Origin: Agelas oroides
Taxonomy: Eukaryota > Porifera > Demospongiae > Agelasida > Agelasidae
NCBI GenBank assembly: GCA_949130485.1
Contig: OX422185.1
Location: 525,501-589,500, forward strand
Direction of reading: 5' to 3'
Length of the DNA stretch: 64,000 nucleotides
Shown here: piece after piece, positions 12,700 to 25,323 of the stretch
How positions within the stretch are numbered: position 1 is the stretch's first letter
Layout of the letters: each line of letters starts with the position of its first letter
Made by a program: the position numbers and the translations under genes
Notes under the pieces: generated by a model
What the model was told of the DNA's origin: nothing
Databases searched by the model: none
Seen by the model: only the letters and a program-made list of their open reading frames with translations

Positions 12700-13736
12700 C
12701 CTGGTTCGTCTACTCCAGTTTCGTCTACCGCCGTTTCGTCTACTCCAATTTCGTCTACTGGTGTTTCGTCTACTCAATTTTTCAAGTCAAAATTTATTCT
12801 TAGTTTAAATTGAATATGACAGACAAACAATTGCTGCTTGAATACAGAATAATGACTGAGTATTAAGACCTAAATCCTACCCAATAGCTTAGTGCAGTTA
12901 CATATTCTTCTAATGAGTACTCGTCGTTGGTAAACTTCTGCTGGATGGTCTTCAGCCTTTTCTCTTTAGTTCTGTATGCCTTCCTTGTTGGTGCAAGTAC
13001 TCCTCCAGCTTCCAGCTGCCTCAAAGTCACTTCTGTTGCTGCTATTAATCCCAAATTGTATGAGATTGATTGCTAATCATAAACCTTGCCAAGTTGACAG
13101 TACACTACAATAAGTATGAGTATGTATGAGATAGGCAAGTTTATGGTATACAAGTTTATAGTACACTATATAGTTTACAGCAAATTGTTGTTACTTACAA
13201 GTTTACAAGTTCATAGTACATCAGATAGTTTACAGCAAATTACTGGTACTTACAAGTCACTGACCAATCAGTGAGCTATTACACTTTTGCAATGTTGACA
13301 AGTCTGTATTTCAACCAATCAGAGAGCTATTACACTGTTGATAGTCTGTTTTTCAACCAATCAGAGAGCTATTACACTTTTTGCACTGTTGTTCAGCCAA
13401 TCAGTGAGCTATTACAATCACTGTTTACATGTACAAGAAAAACATGTTGCAACACTATTTGGCATTTATTTCACTGTTGTTAATGGAGCTTTACTATGGA
13501 ATGTGATATAGTCATATGATTAATCTTATTATGCCACCCTTCGAAATGGTTATTTGTCAGAAGCTAGTTTTCCCTTTGTTATTTAACCCCTGACCTTAAC
13601 ATAGGACATTATGTACCATCAACAAGCAATACAAAGACGATCTACAAAGATTAAAGCACTAAAAAATTGAGTAGACGAAACATCAGTAGACAAAATTGGA
13701 GTAGACGAAACGGAAAACTGGAGTAGACGAACCAGG
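12700..13736. mobile_element. Foldback element with TTCGTCTAC-rich terminal inverted repeats
   Basis: The left end (12700-12786) has five spaced copies of TTCGTCTAC. The right end (about 13660-13736) carries the inverted counterpart, GTAGACGAA, in four copies, and the two ends align as terminal inverted repeats of about 80 bp starting CCTGGTTCGTCTACTCCAG. The 1.0-kb interior includes about four copies of a 50-bp unit (ccaatcagagagctattaca, 13264-13425) and no transposase. The right end stops 9 bp short of the NLR stop codon. No clear target duplication was found. Confidence 0.7.
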
Positions 13737-13745
13737 TATAAATCC

Positions 13746-16700
13746 TCAACTCTGCTCGAGCTCTGAGGTGTGAAGTTTCCTGGTGATCCTCTCTATCTCT
13801 GCTTCAAGGAGTGTGCTTTGTTGTGGGGACCATAACTTGAGTGTCTGCAGCGTGGTGCTCTGGAGCAGTCCTCTTGCTATCTCTCTGAGTCCGTCCTCAG
13901 GGATATCACACCTCCTAAGATTCAGTTCAGTCAGTGACTTGTTGCATGTCAACATTTCAGCCAGTGCTACTGAACCCTCAATCCACAGGTCATTGCCACT
14001 GATGTTCAGCTTCTTCAGTGATGTATTATGGAGTAGTCCTTTTGTCAGTATCTCAGTTAGTCCAGCCTCAGGAATATCACACCACCCAAGATTTAGTTTG
14101 GTGAGTGCTTTGTTGCATGAGAGCATCTCAGAGAGAGCTACTGACCCCTTTACCCCCAGGTCGTTGTGAGTGATGTTCAGCTTCTTCAGAGATGTGTTGT
14201 TGCAGAGTGCCTTGAACAGATGTACCCACCCCTCACTAGTGATGTTATTTCTGCTCCAAATTTCCGCTCCAATGTTCAGCTCAGCAAGAGAGGCATTGTT
14301 TGCCAAACCATCTGCAATATGAGTAATCACTGTGGTGTCAAGTCTACAACCACTTAGATTCAAAACTTTGAGTGTTGTGTTCACATTCAGCATCCTCTCA
14401 ATTGCACAACCCACTGCCTCACTGTCACCCTCTGCTAGTTGACTGTTCCTTGATAGGTCAAGCTCCTCCAGGCTGGTGTTGTGCTCTAAAGATCTGAATA
14501 TGTGAGTGACCACTCCAGTGTTAAGTCCACAATAGGCTACATTCAATACTTCGAGTGCTCTATTCACATTCAGCATCTTCTCCATTGCACAACCCACTGA
14601 TTCACTGTCACCCTCTGCTAGTTGACTGTTCTCTGACAGGTCAAGTTCCTCCAGGCTGGTGTTGTGCTCTAGTGATCTGAATATGCTCATTGCACCAGTA
14701 CTGCCAATCTTGTTTGAACATAAGACCACTTTTCTCACAGAATGGTTCTCAGCTAGTCCATTAGCAAAGTAGGATACCACTTCATTTGTCAGTCTACAAC
14801 CATACAAATTCAATACTTTCAATGTTCTGTTCTCATTCAGCATCCTCTCAATTGCACAACCCACTGCCTCACTGTCACCCTCTGCTAGTTGACTGTTCCT
14901 TGATAGGTCAAGCTCCTCCAGGCTGGTGTTGTGCTCTAGTGATCTGAATATGTGAGTGACCACTCCAGTGTTAAGTCCACAATAGGCTAGATTCAATACT
15001 TCGAGTGCTCTATTCACATTCAGCATCTTCTCAATTGCACAACCCACTGATTCACTGTCACCTTCTGCTAGTTGACTGTTCTCTGACAGGTCAAGTTCCT
15101 CCAGGCTGGTGTTGTGCTCTAGTGATCTCACTATGCTCACTGCACCAACACTGCCGATATTGCAATACTGAGTCTTCAACTTCAATGCTTGAACCAACTG
15201 ACTTTCAGCTAGTCCAACAGCAAAGTGCTCAGCTGTTTGGTCTGTGAGATCTTGTACAGTCAACTTCAAGACCTTTAAACCACTGTTGTTTAGAGCTCTG
15301 AAGAACTCCACACAGTTCTCAGAAATCAAGTCACATATAACACACCGTAGAGTTCCTCTGTCCATCCTTACCCACCCAACCCCCAGGACATTTACTTCAC
15401 CTACAGTACTACTCAGAGTGGGATGAGTGGTCATCTGCTGGAAGAGGGACACAGCACAGCTGCCACTTAGTTTGGATGATCCTATGTCAAGTGTTACAAG
15501 TGATGTGTTCTTCGTCAGTCCAGTTACAATATGTTTAACTATTGGATCTGTGACATTACAGCCACTTAGATTTAATATTTTGAGTGTTTTGTTCAAAGTC
15601 AGCATCCTCTCAATTGCACAACCCACTGCCTCACTGTCACCCTCTGCTAGTTGACTGTTCTCTGACAGGTCAAGTTCCTCCAGGCTGGTGTTGTGCTCTA
15701 GTGATCTGAATATGCTCATTGCACCAGTGCTGCTGATTCTCTTGTTTTTCCAGAAGCTGTGACTCAACTTCAGTGCTTGAACACACTGACTTTCAGCTAG
15801 TCCAATACCAATTTGCTTAGCACTTTGGTCTGTGAGATCTTTTACAATCAGATTAGAGACATTCAAACCACTGTTGTTTAGAGCTTTGAAGAACTCCACA
15901 CAGTTCTCAGGAATCAAGTCACCCATAAACCACCACATAGTTCCTCTGTCCATCTCCACCGTCCCAACCCCCAGGACATTCACTTCACCTGCAGTAATGC
16001 TTACAGTGGGATGAGTGGCCATCTGCTGGAAGAAGGTCACAGCACAACTGACACTTAGTTTGGGTGAGTTCATGTGAAGTGTTACAAGTGATGAGTTCTT
16101 TGTCAGTCCAGTTATAGTGCGTTTAACTATTGGATCTGTGACATTACACCTACTTAGATTCAATACTCTGAGTGTTCTGTTCACATTCAGCATCCTCTCA
16201 ATTGCACAGCCCACTGCCTCACTGTCATCCTGTGCTAGTTGACTGTTCCGTGATAGGTCAAGTTCCTCCAGGCTGGTGTTGTGCTCTAGTGATCTGAAAA
16301 TGCAAACAGCATTCTGACTGTCAATGTTCCATTTCCTACATTGAAATGTGTTTAATGAAAGGTAAATCACCGAAGGTGAACAACTTGTTTCTTTCACTGA
16401 GATCTCCAGTGTGGTGAGGTGCCTCATGTTTAGCAAACAGAGGAGATCAGCGACAAAAGATGTTCCCTCAGGATATTGGGGGTCACGAGCTTTTAACACG
16501 CGTGTACGTTCAAACATTGGTAGTTTAGAAAGTAATGAGAGCTTTGTTATTGCCATGGGATTATAGCTCAAGTTCACTTCTTCAATCTGTGTGGTCCCAC
16601 GGTGCTCTAAGTTCACTCTGTGCATAATCTCAAGAGATTGGTTTGTGAGATTACAGTTGCTAAGGTCCAGCAACTTCAGTGAGCAGTCACACCATGACAG

Positions 16701-18316
16701 GAAGTAAGCTAGCACCAGACAGTCAAATGGTGCTATGCTGTACCTTGCTGCAAATAGCTCTGCCCTCACTATTGCTCTTGCTAGGTTGTGAAAAAGGCTG
16801 AAAGTCTGAGATTCATATATCAGGTGGGCAAGGAAAAGAAAGTACTCAACAACCTTTCTGTTTGAGTATTGTCTCAAATCTGGATCTCTAAAATCTAATT
16901 CAGCTCTGAAGAAATCTTCTGCGGAGGAAAACTTCAGCTGTGAAATCCCAGCTAGAAACAACAGCACCATTCTATATTGCTCTTCCCTCAGGTGGTCTTG
17001 AAAGAACCTTAACAGTTCATCAGCTGAGAGCTGAGATGCAGCCCACCTGGCTGCCAGGAACTCCTGAATGGTCAGGTGCAGGAACTGGTAGCTCAGCTCC
17101 TCATCAATGCTAGTGAACCCCTTGAAAGCAGTCATTAGACTAAGGCACCTACACTCGATGTTAAGATCACTGCTGTCTGGAAATACCGCTTCTAAATCAC
17201 CAGTGCTAAATACCATTTTGTCTGCAACTAGACCATTGTATGCCAACTTGCTCAGTGCACTAAGCTGCTGCTGAAGGGGCTCAGGTAGATTTTCAAGGGT
17301 GTTCAACCTCCTAGGGTCATTACCTGTGACCTTGGCATGTCTTTTCACAGCATTTAAAATGAATGTCTCATACAGTTTAGACAAGCCATGGGGCAGAGTG
17401 CACTGTTCCCTCTCATACACATAAAGCACAATAGCACAGTTGAGAGGGATGTAGCAGAGTGAGGCTATGTCTTGTCGTTCCTTGAGTGTTCGCACCAACT
17501 CAGTTGCCTTGGCTTTGTCTGGTACATTTTCCATGATACATTGTTCAATCTGCTCTTCGGTGAACCCCAATATCTCAACATGGCGATTGACACTCTGCAA
17601 TTGTTGCAAGTAGTCAGAGGCGTATGGACGTGAAGTCACTAGTACAGAACATTTGAGAAACTTGTTCCCCTTAACTATGTCCAGAAAGAAAGAGTCTTGT
17701 GCTCTATCTTCATAGCTTAGTTCATCATATCCATCCACAATTAACAATATGTGCTCTCCACATGTTCTCTGAATGTGCTGCACAACCTGCTGTTTAAGAT
17801 CTGGATCATCAGCCTTAATGAGGCCTTCAATAGATGTGGCCTCCCTGATACTTGGCTGTCGGAGTGGCAATAAGATCACCAGATGGTACTGCTGGAGTAA
17901 TTCCCCACCAGCCCAGTCCTTGCAGATCTTTCTGCTCAGGGTTGACTTACCTACTCCTGGTGCCCCATCCATGAGAATCTTTAGCTCTTGCCCACCATCT
18001 TCAGTTGGCAAGAACACTTCAGGCAGTTGTATTGCTTTCTTTCTCTTGACAATGTTATCAATGTTACCACGGATATAGTCTTTCTCCATTGTGGCAACCA
18101 GCTCAGCACCAGGCAGTTCTCTCTCCCGCTCTATCATTGCTAGTTGGGTGTACTGTCTCCCAAGGGAGGGGGGCCAGTCACCATCAGGTAGGGTGGACAT
18201 TCTCTTGTACTTGTCCTTGAGGTACTGTGCATACCTTGCCACACATTCAGGTAGTGTGTGCTCTGGAGGTAGTGTGGTTGGTGGCAAGGGATCCACTGTT
18301 GTTCCTGGAATGGCTG
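13746..18316 (-). CDS. NACHT-LRR exon of the NLR gene
   Basis: This is a single long exon of about 1523 codons. Counted from the in-frame ATG at 18356, Walker A GAPGVGKST lies at residues 131-139 and Walker B ILLIVDGYDEL at about 203-213, followed by the sensor-like VTSRPYAS and a helical winged-helix region with YQFLHLTIQEFLAARW near residue 430. The rest is leucine-rich repeats of the long NLR/ribonuclease-inhibitor type (about 28 residues, with LxxLxLxxCxL). The stop is TGA at 13746-13748. The upstream ATG could be a true start, but a splice acceptor at 18317 lies downstream of it, so I prefer an exon start at 18316. NLRs act in cytosolic sensing through NTP-driven oligomerisation. Confidence 0.85.
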
Positions 18317-21071
18317 CTGGAGAATCCCAGCAATAATGGCATAGATATTTCAACATGTGAGCTAGTATGTTGTAGCTATGTTTCCTACATGAGGATTAGG
18401 CTGATCATGATATATCTTCCAGCTGCCATCACTCCCTTCTTCCAGCCCCCGATACGGTACACACTCTATGAAGTAATGGTAGCTATACAGAAGATAACAG
18501 TAGAGATCAGCATAAGGTTCATGCAGAAAAGTTTTCAATGTCTGTAACTTCCTCATATTATACTCATTCAAAGGCAGGCAGAAGTGCTATTCATTATTCA
18601 CTACTTGAATAACCTCTATGTACTAGTCTCTAGTTGCTGGACTGCAATATGGAATGAAACGTTGGAATGGAAAATGGAATGAAGGTACACAGTTGCAGCT
18701 AACTCATATAACAGGTACTGCTGCATCTAAGTTGAACTACCTTATGCTATCTCACGGAGAGGCTTTATGAGCAACTCTAGCATTGCTTCTACATCCAACC
18801 ATGGTACTGTAGCTAGCTCATGATCAGGTGCTTAGTTATGATAGTCTTGCAATGGCAGACTCTCACACGTAAAGCAAAAGTCTGCCTTCATGAGAATATA
18901 GTTCATTGTGGACAAAAATGTGATGGCAGAAATTAGTGCTCAATGTCAGTAATCAGTGCTTAATCTTCAGTCTCTTCGCTTCAATCGGTGCACCTTAATC
19001 CTTCATCACTCCTAGCTCTCAGTAGCAGCCTTTCTTGACAGTAGTAAACTTAGCCCCCATGCATGGTACCATATCTAGTCATTAGCTGCTTACTAGCAGC
19101 AAATGGGATGGTCGGGAGAATCAGATTTAGGGAAACAGGCAAGAAAGTATATGCCACCGAACTTGCTTATACAGCCTCTACGGTGAGATAAGAGCCCTAG
19201 AGACAATGTAGATAGCTCAACCTGGATTAGACAACACCAGCTACAGAAGTTGGCAGTAACTGTGTACCTTCACTCTTCCATTCCATATTCCAGTCCAGCA
19301 ATTAATGACACCCATGTGTACTGATCTTTCCCACTTAATTGTGCTTCAAGATCCCATTCTTGTGCATCAGGTCTGGTAACAATCAGGTGTCTATTGTGTA
19401 CACACGTCTGGAGATTGCGATTTGAAAACTTGTGTGGCTGTTACCATATCTCGGTATGACTGGTCTTCTACAATCACAGTAGCCTCGTCCCCAGCCCCCC
19501 CCCCCCCCCCCCCCCCACCCCCGAGGAGAGGCCTGGTACACACTGTTTGCACATGCGCGATATATTCCGTTATATTTTCCGTAAAAAAATTCGTACACTT
19601 ATCTTGTCCGTATGCGGAATAATATTATACTAACCAAGAATACAAGGCTTTCTAGACTCTTGCAGCAACTTGACTTGCAGAATACTACTATAGAGAACTA
19701 CTTTTCAGACGTGGCAGTATCATTTCTTCAAAACGTATACTCAAACAGAAAGGTAACAAATCGATTTGCCAAAAGGCCCGTTCGTAGCCATAAAACACTT
19801 ATTTCTCTTTGTACACAACTTGTAGCGGCTCCGTCTTGAACATGACCGGCCTTTACAACAGAAACGGCGCACGATAAAGTTTTACCAAACAGCGATTTGC
19901 CCGGAGAAGCAGCCACACTTCAGAGCCGCACTCCGTCACCTATTTGCGTGAAACGAACATGCACGGTTCGTATACGTACCTAATGTACGGTAAGTATCCA
20001 TTACTTTACGAATCCCCTAAAAACTGGGGATATTACGCGCATGCGCAAACAGTGTGTACCAGGCCTCTCCTCGGGGGGGAGGGGCCTGGGGAAGAGGCTA
20101 CAATCACAGTTACTAGTATCACGTTCATATCAGTGTTTCTCTTCAATATCTTCAATGGAAAGTCTCCTTACCTGTGAACTCGATGCCTCCACTTTTCTCA
20201 AGGCAGTAGTGAATGCAGTCCATAGCTGCTTTGGCAGCAGTCCACTGCCATTTATCTCCTTTTGAAAGGTCACCATAGTCAGCAACACCCTTGATGACAA
20301 TGACTTCAATATGTTTATTGTGTTGACTTTTGAGTGTCTTCTTCAGCTCAAGGAGAACCCAACCCTCCATTTCACCACCGATGGCATTAGGAGTGTGTTT
20401 CACTAGTTGGTCCCTCAGCACTTCATCTCTAACAAGTGTTGGGGCACTCACGATACAACCAATGTGAGCAACAGATGTTCGTTCATCATCTGCACAAATG
20501 AAATGCTTCATATCTGTCCAATCCTTTGCTGAATCCTCAAAGATTCTCTGCACGGTTGGGTCAATCTCCTCACGTGGGCCACAACATGTGATTTCATCTC
20601 CTGTCTTCTTGTAATGCACAAAGTTTTCTATCTGGTCTGAAACAAGGACATCCGCAAAGTTGCGTTTTCTGTTGTTGGCGTATGCTATACCAGCTCCGAT
20701 GATCACCTGGCTATCCGGAAAGGATTCAGTAAGGGCTTTCATAAGCCCATCACGACATTTGTTTCCCTGTCCAGTCCTCACGACAGCAGCCCTGTAACCT
20801 GCAAACCACCCAATTACTGAGCCAATCTGTGGGTAGATGATGGGATGATCTTGAATTTTACTTCGATCATTTGTAGTTGGTGGTTGTAGTCTCTCAAGTG
20901 TTGCCCAATAACCCTTTTCATTGCAGGTATGGAGAATAATCACCACCTTCTTTGCAAACAACTGTACTGCTTGCATTGTGATATCATCTACTTGATGAAT
21001 ACGCAAAGTGACAGGGTCAATTTGCTTCATTAGGCTTGCAGTCAACTGAAACTTTGGCTCTGAATGGTCTT
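13746..21071 (-). CDS. PNP-NACHT-LRR gene model (NLR-type receptor, 5' partial)
   Basis: The model joins a 900-bp PNP exon (20172-21071) to the large NACHT-LRR exon (13746-18316). The PNP donor at 20171 (gtaagg) leaves phase 1. The acceptor at ctccag gives an NLR exon start at 18316 that also requires phase 1, and the two lie on the same strand with 1.86 kb between them and no other gene. The product would be a cytosolic STAND NTPase with an enzymatic nucleoside-phosphorylase-like N-terminus, central NACHT switch and LRR sensor. The acceptor before the PNP exon means at least one more 5' exon exists. Domain identities are firm; the splice joining them is inference. Confidence 0.55.
14330..16305 (-). 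repeat. Six-fold amplified LRR coding block inside the NLR
   Basis: The block RSLEHNTSLEELDLS, followed by NSQLAEGDSE and GCAIERML, occurs six times. Copies 3+4 and 5+6 (N to C) form a longer dimeric unit, with YCGLNTGVVTH shared by copies 3 and 5. DNA identity is high, so the LRR array grew recently by unequal exchange. The copies differ mainly between repeats, at the variable linker and in the ENSQ/RNSQ choice. Confidence 0.85.
18357..19470. other. Intronic/upstream sequence without a recognised gene
   Basis: This lies between the NACHT-LRR exon and the MITE at 19480, inside the proposed intron of the PNP-NLR gene. No domain is recognised in any frame. Confidence 0.5.
19480..20100. mobile_element. 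TIR element (TAGCCTCG family) with perfect 9-bp target duplication
   Basis: The element begins TAGCCTCGTCCCCAG and ends GGGGAAGAGGCTA. Long inverted arms include gaggagaggcctggtacaca (left) and its complement near 20060, plus a C-rich run on the left. The flanks are caatcacag at 19471-19479 and again at 20101-20109, a perfect 9-bp target-site duplication. No transposase is seen in its 621 bp. A 9-bp duplication with long TIRs fits Mutator-like MITEs. It sits in the proposed PNP-NLR intron. Confidence 0.85.
20172..21071 (-). CDS. PNP_UDP (MTA/SAH nucleosidase-like) domain exon, NLR-linked copy
   Basis: The exon is exactly 900 bp between acceptor tattcacag (before 21071) and donor gtaagg (20171), phase 1-1. 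It reads a phosphorylase-superfamily domain: VIIGAGIAYA, FADVLVSDQIENF, IGGEMEGW (the glutamate of the EMEG motif), then IKGVADYGD with the aspartate expected in the active site, and WQWTAAKAAMDC. The family cleaves or phosphorolyses N-glycosidic bonds of nucleosides. In NLR-like proteins it is regarded as an effector or signalling module. The catalytic-type residues look intact. A second copy is at 55186-56085. Confidence 0.85.
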
Positions 21072-21233
21072 CTGTGAATAGAGAATTGTTCATACATAGC
21101 TTTGATACCCAACAGAATAGTTTCACAAACTTGCCACAAAGCCAAGAAATACTGCACTTTATAAAAATTGCAGGACGAAGTCAACCAAACTCAATGGCAT
21201 GACCAACATAGTTCCTTTTAGCTTACCGTAGAT

Positions 21234-21698
21234 CGGGAAAATTTCGCTGTTAAAACAATTTCGCGGTTGAGACCAACCGCGAAAATTTAACACGCGAATA
21301 AAAACATTTACGCAGCTATGATCAACGAATAAGCGTGCATACGTCCACATCTCCTGAGGTAAACGTCCGATTGATGACGACTACTCCCGACAGCCACAGT
21401 GTTACAGCCAGCGATAGCTGGCTCTCCTGATACCTGGTAGTAGATTAAACGCTAAGAACGCTCCAGGCGCTCGTCCATTATGTAACCGTCAACCGTTTAT
21501 AACTACATGCACCACTTTCTTTATTTTTAAATACTAAATCTTTATTTCTCATTTTGTGCCTGTACACGTAACAATAAATTTGTATCGGCAAACAAAAGTT
21601 AAAAGAATTTCGCGGATCGAGCGAACCGCGAAAATTTATCAACACGAAAATATTTTACGCGAATTATTTTTAACGTGAAAATTTCCCGATCTACGGTA
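21234..21698. mobile_element. TA-target MITE (TACCGTAGATCGGG ends)
   Basis: The left end is TACCGTAGATCGGGAAAATT and the right end is its near-exact complement ending CCCGATCTACGGTA. Interior arms share TTTCGCGG/CCGCGAAA motifs. TA at both boundaries suggests the TA target duplication of Tc1/mariner-type MITEs. It lies just 5' of the PNP exon of the NLR gene. Confidence 0.75.
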
Positions 21699-21699
21699 T

Positions 21700-22959
21700 A
21701 ATTATGTACTGTTCGGTGTAGTCTTCAAATATCCCTAAACAATCAAATACAGTCAATGAATGTTACTGCAGGGCCACAAATACATGGCTGTAGACAACTT
21801 TTTGAGTTTGGGGGGGCGCTTAATGTTAGGCTTTCATTTTGGTTTTCAATGTGCTAGCTTTGCGCTATGGATCTAGGGGGGTCTGGTGGCATGCTTCCCC
21901 AGGAAATTTTTTTACTAATGTGTGTTCCAAGAATGATCCTGGCACCTTTTTGAGGAAATGAGTTATATGAAAATGATCACAGAGTGGAAAGTGAAACTAC
22001 CAAAAATAGACTGACGGCTGGATTTTCCAGAAACAAATTTACTAGCCACAGCTGTTAGATCAAGCTTGTCTATCTCATCCCGGGACATAGCTAAGATTTT
22101 GAGAATGAGGAGGTAATAATAACCGCACGCGAATCTTGCGGTGAAACTTTTACTATGCATGGTGTTTCAGCAAAACGGCGTCTCGCATGCTGTAAAGTTT
22201 TGAGGTGTGTGCCGTTGTTCTGTTAACTACAGTCTGCATGATTGTTCCTGTCAACTATGGACATCCTTGTCCACGCTCGGTGAGGGTAGCATAGGGCAAC
22301 AAAGAGGGAGGTCCCTTAATGATGTGCTTGGCCTTACTGTTGACAGTATTGTGTCACTTAGAGGTCAAATCTTTGATGAATGCAAGAGAACAGGTTTGTG
22401 TAAAGAGGGAGACGAGATGAGCTCGAGATTAGAGGGCAAAGGGGAAAGCCAATGAGTATGCATGTGAAAGTCTACACGGAACATTAACATGCATGTGCAG
22501 GTATAGATGTGATGTGTCCTTTATAATGAATAAACTTTCCAAGCAGTTCCCAAGTGTGCGAAAGAGCATATGTCTGAGTATACAAGATAGAGCAGCAGTA
22601 GGATCTGCAAGCCAAGCCTTGTCCCATTGCTTTCCCAGCTTCTCTGCACATGTGGCCTCAGAAACTCAAAGCACTGATCAACTAGTGCCTCTCAGCCTCT
22701 TGTGAGCAAAGAGATTTGCTTAGTGGTGCAGTGCTGAAAAGAGATCTATACAGTTCCTTCAAAGAGAAACTCTCCTGACCTGCAAAGTTCTAAACTCACC
22801 AGTTGTATGTAGACAACCTATGTGAAGGTGAAGATCCCCAGAGTGGCATTGTTTGATGCCCTTTGTTCCCAGCAGAATAGCCACTATAATGTGGGGAAAT
22901 ATCCAGCTAACCACACTAAAGTAACAGAGATATGTTCCATCCCACGGCATTGCCCACCA
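21700..22959. other. No recognised gene
   Basis: Only short open frames without domain resemblance are present. Given the LINE remnant that follows on the same strand, part of this could be a decayed LINE 5' region, but nothing in it proves that. Confidence 0.4.
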
Positions 22960-24240
22960 ATGTGCTAAGGATCTGCACCTGGAGTTGTAGAGGTCAACTC
23001 AAGCAAGGCCTACCTAATGAGTCACTTCGGCAAGTCAGACATAGTGGTGCTTACCAAGCACTGGCTCTGGCCATATTATCTATATGAGCTTGATGACCTC
23101 ACCTTGACTTTGCTGCTACTGCTGTTTCAGAAGAAAACCCCAAGTCAGCCCTCACACGAGGATGCGGTGGAGTTGCTATCATTGGAGGAAATCAGTGTGT
23201 ACAATTGCGATGCATGTTGGGAGTGACGGGAATGTTGCGATTAAGGTTAGAACTGCATGCAATGACCTAACAATCATCGGTACATACATGACACGGGTCT
23301 GCCACTTGGCAAGCATACTGAATGCTTGGCAGTTCTAGAGAACAAGATGACTGGGCAGTACATAACGTTTTCCGTCTGAGGGGGGGCAATGTCATCAGCT
23401 GAAGTAGAGAACATGGACCCCTGCAGTTGTTCACTCTAGGGGGTCTGAGAGCATACTCCCCCAGGAAATTTTGGTAATTTAGGTGTTCTGAGGCACATTC
23501 TGGTGCATTCTGAGGCATAGAGAAGCACACAGAGCTTCTTGAGAAGAGGCTCATCATGATCATCACTGCTTGCTGAGCTACTGGAACACTGGAAACCATT
23601 CCATCGGCGAGGGCCTATACTATAGATCCATTACAATTATCTATGCCTATACCATAGTACTGGTAAGCATGCACAACACATGCACGCATAGCTGACTGGT
23701 CATGTGATAGTACGCATTATTAGGATTTGAAAGCCACTGCTTTCCAATACTGATTAACAAAGGCATCTATTTACTACCAAAGGCTAGATCAGCAAACACG
23801 CAATTCCAGAAATCCCCAGGCTGGAAAGCTTGTTCCCACATAGAATGTACAATTACTGAGTATCAGAGTGCTGTGGATTAAGCAGTTAGGATCCTGATTG
23901 GAAAAGCATCCACCACTGTTGAAACTGAATTCCAGAAGGCTGAGGGAAGCTGCTCTACAGTACCTGCCAAAATGTAAAGACAAGAAACAGCTCAGTAACG
24001 GATTAAAGTCCTCAAAGAGAGATGTAAGCCATGCAGAATTGCCCATCTAAATTGGAAGCAAGCAGGCAGGCCAGATAGTGGTCCTCTTTTAGATGAGTGT
24101 ATTAAGACTAAGCAGACAGTGAAGGAAAGATTTAAGTTCTGCCAGGCCAGCCGGCAAGAAAGAAAAAGGCTACAACCCCAGGATGAAATGTACAAAAGCA
24201 GAGAATCTCATCACTTTCAAAATCATGGACATGAGTAAGG
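22960..24240 (+). pseudogene. Decayed LINE retrotransposon (endonuclease and linker region)
   Basis: At about 23017-23100 the frame reads SDIVVLTKHWLWPYYLYELD, which matches the 'DIVVLTEHWL' region of LINE apurinic-type endonucleases. Further frames give GGVAII-like and RTACNDLTIIGTYM segments to about 23290. At about 24005-24200 another frame reads RIAHLNWKQAGRPDSGP and CQASRQERKRL, typical of the endonuclease-RT linker. Many stops and shifts separate the pieces and the RT itself is absent. Family assignment beyond 'LINE' is not possible here. Confidence 0.6.
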
Positions 24241-25014
24241 AATGTACATAACGAGTAACTGTTAACTTAAACAAGTGATCTCCTGGGCAGAGCACTTTGA
24301 ATGTCGCAATGCCCCTCTGATGAATGATTCGGCACTTTGAAGAGAGGATCCCATGTTTGAGCACTGAGGCTTGCTACGGCCATGCAGTGTGACTATGACA
24401 AAATGATAGATAACATGCATGCCTATTACATGTCTGTGGTTATTTGTGTACAAGTTGACTGATGTAATTATCACTACCATGTAACAAGTTCAAATCACAC
24501 TCTAAGATGCTCATAAAACGTAGCTGCAGATTCACAGGGAAATCACTTCTGGAGTTGCTGTGAGGACCACTTTTCCACGCTTGAAGACAGTTTTATTCAC
24601 ATTAATTTTTAGTTGGTTGGTGTACCTCTGGATGTGAGAGTTATTTATTACTGAGTTATATATTATTTATTGTAAGTTGTTTATGTGAATCCTTTAATTC
24701 ACATCTTGGTGTGTAATTACAGGCCCACAGTGTTCCCAGGCTCAAACACGTGGAGACCTCTTTGGGCCTGGGAGTGAGACTAGACTGTATGTCTAGTCAA
24801 AATAGTAGCAATCTCAGGAGATTTATATACTGAGTACTTATTGTCAGAACACACCTCCATCAGAAGAGAAGCATCGTTCCACTTCGATATTGAGCCAATT
24901 CAGCACTCATTCCCCACTCGGGCCATAAATACCAGTATACATTCAATATTCATACATTTCCTACAAGTCATGTGATATGATCAAGTCCATTAACATCTAC
25001 AAGTACCCCAATCC

Positions 25015-25109
25015 TAGCCTACTTCTCAGGCCTTCCCATCGTCCAGTTTTTGATCGCATACTGCAAGCGATGGAAAACTGGACAGTGGGAAGGCCTGGGA
25101 ACGAGGCTA
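25015..25109. mobile_element. Short TAGCCTCG-family hairpin MITE (95 bp)
   Basis: The element runs from TAGCCTACTTCTCAGGCC to GGCCTGGGAACGAGGCTA with a nearly complete hairpin. The flanks ccccaatcc (25006-25014) and cgccaatcc (25110-25118) match at 8 of 9 bases, consistent with an aged 9-bp target duplication. Confidence 0.75.
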
Positions 25110-25323
25110 CGCCAATCCTCCATACACCCAATCATCAGACCAATCAACATGCTTGTACAGTCAAACCACCCAAGCCTGCAACATGTCCAATTAGTATCTT
25201 CTCTTTCCGATGCAAGCAGTGAGTGAAAGACTGTTGAAATTGGCTAAGGCCTCAAGCTTGTCCTACTTTAGCAGGCTTGTTCACATGGTCCAATGCCTCG
25301 GTGGTAAGAGCATCTGAGTAGTA

